Source: Sphingomonas sp. UV9 (GTDB lineage Bacteria; Pseudomonadota; Alphaproteobacteria; Sphingomonadales; Sphingomonadaceae). From it: a stretch of DNA of 64,000 bases. Shown piece by piece: positions 9,575 to 18,637 of this stretch; within the stretch, counting starts at the first letter, position 1; every line of letters starts with the position of its first letter. The translations under genes were made by a program, and so were the position numbers. The stretch spans positions 124,001 through 188,000 of the forward strand of contig NZ_SCIN01000004.1 of the NCBI RefSeq assembly GCF_004101245.1. The letters run 5' to 3'. The notes below the pieces were generated by a model, which saw only the letters and a program-made list of their open reading frames with translations, was not told the DNA's origin and searched no databases.

Positions 9575-11731
9575 TCAGCGTCCATCCTCGATCGGGGCGG
9601 TCAGGATGACTCGCAGGCCCGGCATGTTGTCGTCCTGCTCGATGGTGCCCGACAATCCCGCGATGATCGCCTTCATCATCCGGCTGCCAAAGCCCTCGCG
9701 CGTGCCGGATCTGCCGACGCCCTGGTCCGCGACGATCAGGCGCAGCCGGTTGCGATGCCGTTCCAGCACGATCTCGATCGGTCCGGCGCGACCCTCATAG
9801 GCATATTTGCTCGCGTTGATCACCAGTTCGGTCAGCACCAGTCCGATGCTCACCGCGCGGTCCGTGGCGACCAGGATCGGCGCAAGATCCAGGGTCATCC
9901 GCGTCGCCCAATCCTCGCCGAGCGAGGTCTTCATGTCGCCGGTCAGCTCCTCGAGATACCGCGACAGGTCGACCGATTCGACCTGGTCGTCGCGGTATAG
10001 CCGGCGGTGGACCAGCGCGACCGCCGCGAGCCGCGCCTGCGCCTCGGCGAGATGCTCCTTCACCTTCGCGTCGTCCGACGATTTCGCCTGGAGCGACAGG
10101 AATGCGGCAACCAGCTGGAGGCTGTTCTGGACGCGGTGATTGACCTCCTTCATCAGGACGTCCTTCTGCGCGATCAGGATATCCTTGTCGGCGAGCGTGC
10201 GTTGCAGGTCGACGTTTAGAAGGCGGAGGCGCTGGTTGACGTGCGCGTCGTGGAACGCCCGGCGCAGACGATGCGCCGCCTCAATCTCCTCGCGAGTCCA
10301 GGGTCGCGATCGACCGCTGACCGCCTGGGTCCAGGATTCGAACGAACTGCGCGGCGTCAGTACCGCGTTCGGATCGAGGGATACCGCCTTGTGCGGATTG
10401 CCCGCCCATTCGACTTCCTCGATCTGCTCGGCACGGAACCACAGCAGCATCGCGCCTTCGTCGACGAGCGGTAGCGCCAGTACGCCGCTGGCCGATGGCC
10501 TGTAGCTCTCGGCGCGGGGATAGAGCGACGGAAGTTCGTGGGTGGCGAACGGCTCGACCCCGTTCTGCGTCAGCGCCCATTCCGCCAGATCGAGGATGTC
10601 GTCCTCGGCCGGGCACACGCCGTGCATCGCAACCACCGCGCCGTCGACTAGCGCAAAGCCGTCGCCGTCGAGCATCCGACGCAGGTCGTCGCGCAGATCG
10701 GTGACGATGCTGCGGGGGGCGGGATCGGTCGCGAGCTTCGGGATCACCGCGTCCTCCGCCGCGCGCAGCCGGAGCCGCTCGCGGTAGGCCTCGGCTTCCT
10801 CCTTCGCGCGGATCTGGCGTGCAAGGCCGCCGGCCAGTGTCGTCGCCGCGGCCCGGACATCGGGGGACAGCCCGCGCGGCGATCGGTGATGGCAGGCGAT
10901 CATGCCCCACAACAGGCCATCCTTGACGATCGAGATCGACGCGGACGCCGCGACGCCCATATTCGTCAGATAGCGCAGGTGGATCGGCGAGACGCTGCGC
11001 AGCGCAACGTCGCTGAGATCGAGCGTTTCGAACCCGGTCGGTCGCAGCACCGCAGGTACATAGTCGATCGCCGGGATCGTCCGCGTCCGATTGCGGACAT
11101 AGAGCGCGCGCGCCTGTTTCGGAATGTCCGATGCGGGGAAGTGATGGTTGAGGAAGGTGCCGAGACCCGACGCCTTGTCCTCCGCCATCACGCGACCGGC
11201 TTCGTCGTCGAGGAAGCGGTAGACCATCACGCGATCGAAGCCCGTCAATTGCCGGAACGCGATCGCCGCGCGCTCGCACAGCGCCTGGAGATTGCCCGCG
11301 CGCTCGAACGTCATCGCCATCGCGTTGAGCCGGCCGAGCATCGCGGCGGCGGTGACCGGCACGCCGTCGATCGTCTCCAGTTCGACCAGCACATGATCGG
11401 CGTTGCGGTGGATCGTGACGTCGAACCGTTCGGAAACTCCCGCTACGGGCGCGCCCGTCAGCGCGACCCCGGCGACCGTCTCGCCGCTCGCGATCAGCGC
11501 GGCGACGTCCTGCGCCAACAGCGCGGACAAGTCTTGGCCCAGCCAGTCGTCGGCGAGCCGGTTCTCGATATCCCCGGCTCCCGCGACGATCGCGAGGGTC
11601 GCGGCGTCGGCCACCAGCAAGAGGCCATGGGGCTGGATCGCGCCCGGGATATGGATCGGTTCGCGGTCGCACGCGGTCACATCCAGCCCCACGTCCGCAG
11701 GGGGGATGGCAGTATCGCTCGACGCGCTCAT
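9575..11731 (-). CDS. Bacteriophytochrome histidine kinase (PAS-GAF-PHY-HisKA_2)
   Basis: A 718-residue red/far-red photoreceptor kinase. The N-terminal PAS domain carries Cys21 in TACDREPIHIPGAIQPHGLL, the biliverdin attachment site of bacteriophytochromes. The GAF domain has the HFPASDIPKQARALY motif with the conserved Asp, and the PHY domain has the PRSSF tongue motif. The output is a HisKA_2-type kinase: phosphoacceptor His in LMKEVNHRVQNSLQLVAAFL (about residue 527), then a GHKL ATPase with TELVINASKYAY and GVGRSG. In sphingomonads such kinases are candidates to feed the general stress response, which is inference here. No heme oxygenase gene is adjacent. A convergent receptor remnant lies 58 bp beyond its end. 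Confidence 0.93.
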   Translation of the reverse strand: MSASSDTAIPPADVGLDVTACDREPIHIPGAIQPHGLLLVADAATLAIVAGAGDIENRLADDWLGQDLSALLAQDVAALIASGETVAGVALTGAPVAGVSERFDVTIHRNADHVLVELETIDGVPVTAAAMLGRLNAMAMTFERAGNLQALCERAAIAFRQLTGFDRVMVYRFLDDEAGRVMAEDKASGLGTFLNHHFPASDIPKQARALYVRNRTRTIPAIDYVPAVLRPTGFETLDLSDVALRSVSPIHLRYLTNMGVAASASISIVKDGLLWGMIACHHRSPRGLSPDVRAAATTLAGGLARQIRAKEEAEAYRERLRLRAAEDAVIPKLATDPAPRSIVTDLRDDLRRMLDGDGFALVDGAVVAMHGVCPAEDDILDLAEWALTQNGVEPFATHELPSLYPRAESYRPSASGVLALPLVDEGAMLLWFRAEQIEEVEWAGNPHKAVSLDPNAVLTPRSSFESWTQAVSGRSRPWTREEIEAAHRLRRAFHDAHVNQRLRLLNVDLQRTLADKDILIAQKDVLMKEVNHRVQNSLQLVAAFLSLQAKSSDDAKVKEHLAEAQARLAAVALVHRRLYRDDQVESVDLSRYLEELTGDMKTSLGEDWATRMTLDLAPILVATDRAVSIGLVLTELVINASKYAYEGRAGPIEIVLERHRNRLRLIVADQGVGRSGTREGFGSRMMKAIIAGLSGTIEQDDNMPGLRVILTAPIEDGR

Positions 11732-11808
11732 GGCCTTGATACTCTCGTGATCGCACCGCCATGCCCAAACTGGGGAAATAAAGCAAATACCGGCAACGAC
11801 TTAGGGCG

Positions 11809-12789
11809 TTAATGTGGCGCAATATCGGCCGGCGCGGACTCGGCATAGCGGCGCGCGATCACGGCGCAGGCGATGAGCTGCAACTGGTGGAACAGCATGA
11901 CGGGGAGCAGGATGACGCCGACTTGCGCGGGCGGGAACAGCACGCCGGCCATCGGTACGCCCGACGCGAGGCTCTTCTTCGAGCCGCAGAACTGGAGCAC
12001 GATCGCGTCCTCGCGGGGGAGCTTCATCAAGCGCGCCACTGCAAAGGTGAGCGCGAGCACGAAGGCGAGCAGCGCGGCGCAGAGCAGGCCGATCAGGATC
12101 AGGTCGCCGAGCGACAATTTGGTCCACAGCCCCTCGACCACCGCGGCCCCGAAGGCGCTGTAGACGACCAGCAGGATCGAGCCGCGATCGACCACCGTCA
12201 ACATCGCTTTCCGCCGTGTCACCCACGCGCCTATCCATGGCCGGAGCAGATGCCCGGCGACGAACGGCACGAGCAGTTGCAGGATGATCGCCTCGACGCT
12301 GTCGATCGAGATCCCGCCGCTGCCGGACGTGTGCATCAGCAGCGCGACCAGGGCCGGCGTGACGAGGATACCGAGCAGGTTGGAGAAGGAGGCGCTGCAT
12401 ACCGCCGCGGCGACATTGCCGCGCGCGATCGCGGTGAAGGCGATGGACGACTGCACGGTTGAGGGAAGCAGGGTCAGGAACAGCAGCCCGGCGGCGAGCG
12501 GCCCGTTCACGAACGGCAACGCGCTAAGCCCGAGGCCGAACAGCGGGAAGGCGACGAACGTCACCGCCAGCACGGCGAGGTGTAGCTTCCAGTTGCGCAG
12601 GCCGGACAGGATCGCATCGCGCGACAGTTTGGCGCCGTGCAGGAAGAACAGCAGCACGATGCCGATGTCCGCCGCATAGCCGACGATCGTCGCCATCTCG
12701 CCGCGTGCCGGGAGCAGGCTTGCCAGCACGACGGTGCCGAGCAGCATCAGGATAAACGGCTCGAAGATCGACAGGAAGCGTCCGATCAC
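11809..12789 (-). CDS. BASS-family (bile acid:sodium symporter-like) transporter
   Basis: A 326-residue membrane protein with about ten hydrophobic segments and the family's hallmark stretches: LLFFLHGAKLSRDAI near the start, LLPSTVQSSIAFTAIARGN in the middle, SFSNLLGILVTPALV, and FCGSKKSLASGVPMAGVLFP. It belongs to the SBF-like/YfeH branch (PF13593), sodium-coupled organic-anion carriers of unknown substrate. The start is GTG at 12789, whose GTGA overlaps the stop of the deaminase gene; this is chosen over upstream starts, which would overlap that gene deeply. The coupling suggests the two proteins are made together, so a purine-related or nucleoside-derived substrate is conceivable but unproven. 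Confidence 0.88.
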   Translation of the reverse strand: MIGRFLSIFEPFILMLLGTVVLASLLPARGEMATIVGYAADIGIVLLFFLHGAKLSRDAILSGLRNWKLHLAVLAVTFVAFPLFGLGLSALPFVNGPLAAGLLFLTLLPSTVQSSIAFTAIARGNVAAAVCSASFSNLLGILVTPALVALLMHTSGSGGISIDSVEAIILQLLVPFVAGHLLRPWIGAWVTRRKAMLTVVDRGSILLVVYSAFGAAVVEGLWTKLSLGDLILIGLLCAALLAFVLALTFAVARLMKLPREDAIVLQFCGSKKSLASGVPMAGVLFPPAQVGVILLPVMLFHQLQLIACAVIARRYAESAPADIAPH

Positions 12790-13796
12790 GGATGCGCTTT
12801 CACATAGGCGTCGAGCGTCGCGAGGTGGCCGCTGAGCGAGTCGTCGTCGAGGAAGCTGCCGAGGAAGCTGTTGCGCGCCAGCGTCACGACCTGTTCGCGC
12901 GACAGGTTGCGCGCGCGCGCGGTCTGGCGGAAATTCTCGCCGATATAGCCGCCGAAATAGGCGGGATCGTCCGAATGGATCGTCGCGCGAAGCCCGAGAT
13001 CGAGCATCCGGTCGATCGGATGGTTCTCCAGCGTGTCGACGTTGCGGAGGGCGACGTTCGAGAGCGGGCATACCGTCAGCGTCATTGCATCGCGGGCGAG
13101 GCGTGCGACCAAAGCGGGGTCCTCCAGCGCGCGGTTGCCGTGGTCGATCCGGTCGACCTGGAGGATGTCGAGCGCCTCTTGGATGTAGGCGGGCGGGCCC
13201 TCCTCGCCGGCATGCGCGCACAGCATCAGCCCGGCATCCGCCGACGCCGCGAACACGCGCGCGAACTTCGACGGGGGATGGCCGACCTCCGACGAATCGA
13301 GTCCGACGCCGATGAACTGGTCGAGCCAGGGTTCGGCTTGCGCGAAGGTCTTGAACGCGTCCTCCTCGTCGAGATGCCGGAGGAAGCTCATGATGAGGCC
13401 GACGCTCATGCCGTGCTTGTCCTGCGCGACGTCGATGCCCGCGAACAGCCCGCGTGCGACGACGTCGAACGGGATGCCGCGGTGCGTGTGCGTCTGCGGA
13501 TCGAAGAAGATCTCGGCATGGACCACGCCGTCCTGCGCGACGCGGTCGAAATAGGCGACCGCGAGATCGCGGAAATCCTCCTCGGTCTGGAGCACCGCGG
13601 CGCCGGCGTAATAGATGTCGAGAAAGGTCTGGAGGTTGGTGAAGCTGTACGCCGCGCGGACGTCCTCGACGCTCTTGAACGGGATCGCGACCTTGTTGCG
13701 CTCGGCCAGCGCGAACATGAGTTCGGGCTCCAGGCTGCCCTCGATATGAAGGTGCAATTCCGCCTTGGGCAGGTTGGTGATGAAGTCGTCGGTCAT
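12786..13796 (-). CDS. add: Adenine/adenosine deaminase family protein (probably adenine deaminase)
   Basis: A 336-residue amidohydrolase of the adenosine deaminase superfamily. Zinc ligands and catalytic residues are visible: LPKAELHLHIEGSLEPEL (HxH), AHAGEEGPP (His and Glu), VDRIDHGNRAL, and HSDDPAYFGGY (Asp-Asp). The segment GVGLDSSEVGHPPSKFARVF is characteristic of the branch to which Pseudomonas PA0148-type adenine deaminases (EC 3.5.4.2) belong, so adenine is a likelier substrate than adenosine. The ATG at 13796 has GGACGG just upstream; an in-frame ATG 24 bases further upstream is possible. It overlaps the transporter gene downstream by four bases and is divergent from the DUF808 gene. 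Confidence 0.88.
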   Translation of the reverse strand: MTDDFITNLPKAELHLHIEGSLEPELMFALAERNKVAIPFKSVEDVRAAYSFTNLQTFLDIYYAGAAVLQTEEDFRDLAVAYFDRVAQDGVVHAEIFFDPQTHTHRGIPFDVVARGLFAGIDVAQDKHGMSVGLIMSFLRHLDEEDAFKTFAQAEPWLDQFIGVGLDSSEVGHPPSKFARVFAASADAGLMLCAHAGEEGPPAYIQEALDILQVDRIDHGNRALEDPALVARLARDAMTLTVCPLSNVALRNVDTLENHPIDRMLDLGLRATIHSDDPAYFGGYIGENFRQTARARNLSREQVVTLARNSFLGSFLDDDSLSGHLATLDAYVKAHP

Positions 13797-13932
13797 GATC
13801 CGTCCAGTCGCAAGGGGCATGTCGGCTGCAACCATTCCGCGCACCGCGGCTTACCGCAAGTGCGAAAGGCGTTGCATGACAATCCTGTCACGTTACGCAG
13901 CGCCGACACCCCGATGACGAAGGACCCCCTCG

Positions 13933-14868
13933 ATGGCCACCGGACTGGTAGCATTGCTCGACGATATCGCCGGGATCACCAAGCTGGCGGCCGCCAGCCT
14001 CGACGATATCAGCGCCGCGACCGGCAAGGCGGGAAGCAAGGCGATCGGCGTGGTGGTCGACGATGCCGCGGTGACGCCGCGCTACATGGTCGGGTTCGAG
14101 CCCAAGCGCGAACTGCCGATGATCTGGAAGATCGCGCTCGGATCGTTCCGCAACAAGCTGCTTTTCATCCTTCCCGCGGCATTGGCACTGAGCGCGTTCG
14201 CGCCGTGGTTGCTGACGCCGCTGCTGATGGTCGGCGGCACGTATCTGTGCTTCGAGGGTGCGGAGAAGATCCTGGAGGCGTTCGGCGGTGTTCATGCCGA
14301 GGAGGTCGTCGCCGCGCCGGTCGATGCCAAGACGCTGGAGGCGCAGAAGGTCTCGGGCGCGATCCGCACCGACTTCATCCTGTCCGCCGAGATCATGGTG
14401 ATCGCGCTGTCCGATGTGGCGACCAAGCCGATCTGGGAACAGGCGATCGTGCTCGCGCTGGTCGGCATCGTCATCACGATTGTCGTCTACGGCGTCGTCG
14501 CGCTGATCGTGAAGATGGACGATATCGGGCTGCACTTGGCGCAGCGGAACGGGGCAGCCGTGCAGGCGCTCGGGCGCGGGCTGGTGAAGGGCATGCCGCT
14601 GGTGATGTCCGCGCTGTCGGTGATCGGGACGGCGGCGATGGTTTGGGTTGGCGGGCAGATCATCGTCCACGGGGTCGAGACGTTCGGGTTCACGGCGATA
14701 CCGCACTGGATCCACGATACGGCCGAGCACGCGGCGGCGGCGGTGCCGGTTGCCAAGGGCGCGGTGAACTGGGCGGTGAACGCGTTCTTCTCGGGTGTTG
14801 TCGGGCTGATCCTGGGCGGCGCGATCGCGCTGGGGTTGCATGCGGTGAAGGGCAAGAAGGCGCACTGA
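13933..14868 (+). CDS. DUF808 family inner-membrane protein (YedI-like)
   Basis: A 311-residue protein matching the DUF808 family over its whole length. It opens with MATGLVALLDDIAGITKLAA and SLDDISAATGKAGSKAIGVV and has PRYMVGFEPKRELPMIWKIA plus FEGAEKILEAF. Five or six hydrophobic segments lie in the C-terminal two-thirds. The Escherichia coli relative YedI is an inner-membrane protein of unknown function, so none is claimed. AAGGAC lies upstream of the ATG. The gap 13845-13932 to the deaminase gene must hold divergent promoters. Confidence 0.92.
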   Translation: MATGLVALLDDIAGITKLAAASLDDISAATGKAGSKAIGVVVDDAAVTPRYMVGFEPKRELPMIWKIALGSFRNKLLFILPAALALSAFAPWLLTPLLMVGGTYLCFEGAEKILEAFGGVHAEEVVAAPVDAKTLEAQKVSGAIRTDFILSAEIMVIALSDVATKPIWEQAIVLALVGIVITIVVYGVVALIVKMDDIGLHLAQRNGAAVQALGRGLVKGMPLVMSALSVIGTAAMVWVGGQIIVHGVETFGFTAIPHWIHDTAEHAAAAVPVAKGAVNWAVNAFFSGVVGLILGGAIALGLHAVKGKKAH

Positions 14869-14904
14869 GCCGCCGACAATCGGAGGCCCTCCCACCTCCT
14901 TGTT

Positions 14905-14951
14905 CTCCCGCGAAGGCGGGAGCCCAGTCTGGGTCCCCGCCTTCGCGGGGA
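14905..14951. repeat. Palindromic element, CCCGCGAAGGCGGG family
   Basis: CTCCCGCGAAGGCGGGAG (14905-14922), then CCCAGTCTGGG, then TCCCCGCCTTCGCGGGGA (14934-14951). Each outer block is a hairpin and the two also pair with each other. It is related to the elements at 1284 and 5281 and sits between two convergent genes, 27 bp from a strong terminator. Confidence 0.75.
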
Positions 14952-14977
14952 AACACGTCGCGGGTGGTTATAAAAAA

Positions 14978-15005
14978 CACCACCCCGGCCTTCGCCGGGG
15001 TGGTG
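14978..15005 (-). terminator. Intrinsic terminator of the S9 peptidase gene
   Basis: A perfect 12-bp stem (CACCACCCCGGC / GCCGGGGTGGTG) with a 4-base loop. Read leftward it is followed by TTTTTTAT, a full U tract, so it is a strong terminator for the leftward peptidase gene. Its core is the CCGGC...GCCGG palindrome of the dispersed repeat family, so a repeat appears to have been put to use as a terminator. Confidence 0.88.
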
Positions 15006-15029
15006 GCTCTTTGGGAAGAGATTAGGTCC

Positions 15030-17072
15030 CTATTTCGCCGTCCACTTATCCATCCACCCCAGCACTTCGCCATACCATTGCCGCGAGTTCTTCGGCTTGA
15101 GCACCCAGTGGTTCTCGCCCGGATTGACCAGCAACCGCGACGGGATCCCGCGCCGCTGCAGCGCCGTAAACGCCGCCAGCCCTTGCGTGTAGGGAATGCG
15201 GAAGTCCTTCTCGCCGGTGATCACCAGCATCGGCGTCTTCCACTTGGCGACGTAATTGACCGGGTTCCATTTCTCGAACGCCTGCGGGTCCTCGTAATAG
15301 GCTTTCCCGCCATGCTCCCATTCGTCGAACCAGAGCTCCTCGGTCTCGTACGCCATCGCGCGGGCGTCGAACACGCCGTCATGCTGGACGATGCACTTGA
15401 AGCGATCGGGCCACTGCCCCTCGAACCAGTTCATCATATAGCCGCCATAGGACGCACCGAGCGCGCACGCGTTATCGGCGTCGAGCCAGGCGAACTTGTC
15501 CGTCGCCGCCTTCAAACCCTTTTGCAGATCCTCAAGCGGCCAGCCGCCCCAATTGTTGCTGATCGCGTCGGTGAAGCCCTGGCCGTACCCGGTCGACCCG
15601 TGGAAATCGACCGCGACCAAGCCGTAGCCCGCGCCTGCGAACAGCGCCGGGTTCCAGCGGTACGACCAGCTGTTGTTGCTCGATCCCTGCGGTCCGCCGT
15701 GCACCATGTACGCGATCGGGACCTTCCCGGTGGAGCCATACGGCTTCACCGCATAGCCCCAGACGGTGTCGGCGTTGGCGCCCTTGAAGTTGAACCGCGT
15801 GACGGTCGGCATGTCGATCCCGGCGAGTTTGGCGGCGTTGACCTGCGTCAGGCGCTGCGGTGCGCCGGTGCCCACGCGGAAGAAGTCGGCGGGTGCGGTG
15901 AGGCTGTCGATCGCCACTACAGGTCCGCGCGGCGTGATCGCGACCGCGCTGACGTGACCCTCCTGCGTCAGTCGCGTCACCTGGCCGCTGGTTGCGTCGA
16001 CGCGGAACAACGGCGTCTCCTGCGTATCGTCGGCGGTGACGTAGAGCGACTTCGAATCGGGTGCCCACGCGATCGAGCCAACCGACCGGTCCCAGCGTTC
16101 GGTCAGCGATACCGTCTTGCCGCTGGCGATATCGCGCAGCGTCAGTACCTGGCGATCCGCCTCGAACCCCGGCCGGCGCATCGCGAAATAGGCGAGCGTG
16201 CGGCCATCGGGCGATACCGTTGGCAGATTGTCGGTCGCCTTGTTCGCCGCGGTCAGGTTGACCGGCGCGGCCGAGCCGTCCGCCGGGACCGAGAAAATGT
16301 CGAGATTGGTCGACAGTGCCTCGATCCGGCCCGCCTCGCGCATCGCGAAATACACGGTGCGGCCATCGGGGCTCCACGAGGTTTCCTCAGCCCCGCCATA
16401 GGGCTTGGACGGCGTATCGCCGACCAATGCGCCGACCAGCGGCACGCCGTTGCCGGTCGCACCCGCAGCGGTCAGCGGCAGCACGAACAGCTGCGAGCGC
16501 GTGCCGTCCGCCCATGTGTCCCAGTGCCGCACGAACAACTGGTCGTAGGTGCGGCCGGCCCCGGCGTTCGGATCCTTCTTCACCATCGCCGGCTCGAGAC
16601 TCGGCGCACCCGGACGGCGATCCGCCCAGACGAGCATCTTGTCACCGGTCGGCGCGACCTTGAAGCCGCTGAACCCGCCCTTGAACGCGGTCAGCTTGCG
16701 CGGCGTGCCGCCGGTGACCGGCACCGACCAGACCGCATCCTCGCCGCCCTTGTCCGACGTGAAATAGACCGTGCTGCCGACGATCTGCGGGTCGTTCTCG
16801 TTCACCTGCGGATCGGCGAGCAGTTTCACCGGCGCGGCGCCCGGCTTGCTCAGGTCGAGCCGCCAGAGATCGAAACGCCCCTTGTCGGCGGCGAGATCGG
16901 TCTCGCGCTGCGCCCAGACGAGCCAGCGCCCGTCCTGCGACGCGGTCGGTGCGCCGACTCGGGCAAGCATCGTCACGTCGTCGATGGTGAGTTGCCGGGC
17001 GGCGGCGGGGGCACTCGCAAAGGCGAGCACGGCGAGGCTGGCGGAGAGCATGATTTTCATGCCCGACTGCAT
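15030..17072 (-). CDS. Secreted prolyl oligopeptidase-family (S9C) peptidase
   Basis: A 680-residue protein with a signal peptide (MKIMLSASLAVLAFASAPAAA, cleaved before RQLTIDD), so it is periplasmic or exported. Residues about 25-420 form a WD40-like beta-propeller. The C-terminal alpha/beta hydrolase domain has the nucleophile in LGASYGGYMMNWF (Ser near 540), Asp in GEKDFRIPYTQG (near 620) and His in NPGENHWVLKP (near 652). This layout fits dipeptidyl-peptidase-5/acylaminoacyl-peptidase enzymes, which trim oligopeptides. The start may be Met1 or Met5; Met5 gives the more normal signal peptide. It is divergent from the trypsin-like protease gene, with 147 bp between them, and ends at a strong terminator. 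Confidence 0.92.
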   Translation of the reverse strand: MQSGMKIMLSASLAVLAFASAPAAARQLTIDDVTMLARVGAPTASQDGRWLVWAQRETDLAADKGRFDLWRLDLSKPGAAPVKLLADPQVNENDPQIVGSTVYFTSDKGGEDAVWSVPVTGGTPRKLTAFKGGFSGFKVAPTGDKMLVWADRRPGAPSLEPAMVKKDPNAGAGRTYDQLFVRHWDTWADGTRSQLFVLPLTAAGATGNGVPLVGALVGDTPSKPYGGAEETSWSPDGRTVYFAMREAGRIEALSTNLDIFSVPADGSAAPVNLTAANKATDNLPTVSPDGRTLAYFAMRRPGFEADRQVLTLRDIASGKTVSLTERWDRSVGSIAWAPDSKSLYVTADDTQETPLFRVDATSGQVTRLTQEGHVSAVAITPRGPVVAIDSLTAPADFFRVGTGAPQRLTQVNAAKLAGIDMPTVTRFNFKGANADTVWGYAVKPYGSTGKVPIAYMVHGGPQGSSNNSWSYRWNPALFAGAGYGLVAVDFHGSTGYGQGFTDAISNNWGGWPLEDLQKGLKAATDKFAWLDADNACALGASYGGYMMNWFEGQWPDRFKCIVQHDGVFDARAMAYETEELWFDEWEHGGKAYYEDPQAFEKWNPVNYVAKWKTPMLVITGEKDFRIPYTQGLAAFTALQRRGIPSRLLVNPGENHWVLKPKNSRQWYGEVLGWMDKWTAK

Positions 17073-17219
17073 AGGATGCTTGCGAGATCGCGCGCAATCA
17101 CCTCGATCCCCTGCTCCTCCCCAGGCTGGTTGCGCGCCTGGTCTACTTGCACGACAGCGCCGGTTCAGATCATGGCGCTATCAGGGCGGAACCGCCTATC
17201 GCCTGCAGGATCGCCGCGT

Positions 17220-18542
17220 ATGTTGAAGACTTTGGTTCGCTGGACGGCGAGCGCGCTGCTTGCGGGGGCGATGGCATCCGCGTCGGCTGCGCAGATCGTG
17301 CCCCGCAGCGACCCGACCGGCTCACCGCCCGCGGCCCCAGCTGCGCAGGTGCAACTGCCGGTCGATGCGCTGATGCAGGATGCGGGGGAGTATGCCCGCC
17401 TGTTCGGCGTGCCGTTCGACGAGGCGTTGCGGCGCCTGCGCGCGCAGGGCGACAGCGTGCCGGCGACCGACGCGATCCGCGAGACTTTCAAGGATCGCTG
17501 GGCCGGGATCGCGATCGAGCATCTGCCGAGCTACCGGATCGTCGTGCTGCTGACCGGCACCGATCCCGTTCCGGACCAGTCGATTGTCGCGGGCGGGATG
17601 ACCGTTCCGATCGTCTTTCGCACCGGCGCGACCGCGACGCGCGAAGCCGTGCTCGCCGCGATCACCACCTACCAGGCGAAGATCCGCGACTCGCTGCCGC
17701 ATCCGCCCGGGCTGGGCGTGGACCAGCGGACCGGCGAACTCGTCGTGATGACCGCCAGCGCCGACGTCGATCGCGACCGGAACGACGCCGCGCGCGCGCG
17801 GATCGCGGCGATGACCGGCGTGCCGGTACGCATCGATGTCGTCGATCGACCGCCGGTCGACATGCAGGCAGCAATTGCACCCGCCGCACCCGACGTGGCG
17901 CCTGTCCCAGGCGGAGCCATCGAGGGCGGCGGACGCGTGGTCGGTACCGTCGATGGCAAGCGCTATGCCTGCACGACGGGCTTCGTCGTGTCCGATGGCA
18001 TCCGGAACGGCGTGGTCACCGCGGCGCACTGCCCGGACACGCTGTCCTATGTCGGCAAGCGCCCAGCGGACGGTAGCCGCGAGGAATGGCCGCTGGCGTT
18101 CGTCGGGCAATGGGGCTGGGGACATCAGGACGTGCAGGTCAACGTCGCGACCGCCCCGGGCGTCGGCTACGCACCGCTGTTTTACGCCGATACCGCCAGG
18201 AAGCTCGCGCGGCCCGTCGCCACGTGGCGCTACCGCACCAGCACCCGCGCGGGCGACTTCGTCTGCCATCGCGGCGAGCGGACCGGCTATAGCTGCGCGG
18301 TGGTGGCGATGGTCGATTTCGCGCCGGCGGGCGACCTGTGCGGCGGCGCGTGCCTGCCGACCTGGGTCGCGGTCGAGGGGCCGACGTGCAAGGCCGGCGA
18401 CAGCGGTGCGCCGGTGTTCGAGGGCACCACCGCGCTCGGCATCGTCAAGGGCGGTACCTATCGCCGCGACGGCACGTGCCTGTTCTATTATTACATGTCG
18501 ACGGACTATCTGCCGCAGGGCTGGACGCTGCTGCACCAATAG
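17220..18542 (+). CDS. Secreted trypsin-like (S1) serine protease
   Basis: A 440-residue protein with a signal peptide (MLKTLVRWTASALLAGAMAS, cleavage near SAAQ). A pro-region of about 200 residues follows (LFGVPFDEALRRLRAQGD; TGELVVMTASADVD), resembling the prodomain of alpha-lytic-type proteases. In the catalytic domain the triad is His near 269 (VVTAAHCPDT), Asp near 302 (GHQDVQVN) and Ser near 394 (CKAGDSGAPVFEG). Cysteine pairs around His and Ser suggest disulfides and periplasmic or extracellular action. The ATG at 17220 is the first start before the signal peptide; the frame is open far upstream, but only as antisense of other genes. A hairpin (18596-18618) follows. Confidence 0.88.
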   Translation: MLKTLVRWTASALLAGAMASASAAQIVPRSDPTGSPPAAPAAQVQLPVDALMQDAGEYARLFGVPFDEALRRLRAQGDSVPATDAIRETFKDRWAGIAIEHLPSYRIVVLLTGTDPVPDQSIVAGGMTVPIVFRTGATATREAVLAAITTYQAKIRDSLPHPPGLGVDQRTGELVVMTASADVDRDRNDAARARIAAMTGVPVRIDVVDRPPVDMQAAIAPAAPDVAPVPGGAIEGGGRVVGTVDGKRYACTTGFVVSDGIRNGVVTAAHCPDTLSYVGKRPADGSREEWPLAFVGQWGWGHQDVQVNVATAPGVGYAPLFYADTARKLARPVATWRYRTSTRAGDFVCHRGERTGYSCAVVAMVDFAPAGDLCGGACLPTWVAVEGPTCKAGDSGAPVFEGTTALGIVKGGTYRRDGTCLFYYYMSTDYLPQGWTLLHQ

Positions 18543-18595
18543 GGCGGCCGATTGTGTCTCCTCGCCAAGCGCTGTAGTCCCGCCGGGAACACGGT

Positions 18596-18618
18596 GCCGC
18601 CGAGCGCCGATCGGCGGC
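18596..18618 (+). terminator. Stem-loop between protease gene and sigma factor gene
   Basis: GCCGCCGA / TCGGCGGC (8-bp perfect stem, 7-base loop) in the 95-bp gap. There is no T tract behind it (CTATCG follows), so it could be a weak terminator or only a leader structure of the sigma factor mRNA. Confidence 0.4.
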
Positions 18619-18637
18619 CTATCGACACGGGCGGAAC

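Noticed and set aside
12792..17219. Very long open frame on the plus strand running into the serine protease gene
   Set aside because: It is antisense to the deaminase and S9 peptidase genes and out of frame with the DUF808 gene; high G+C keeps stop codons rare. Only the part from 17220, with signal peptide and catalytic motifs, is real.
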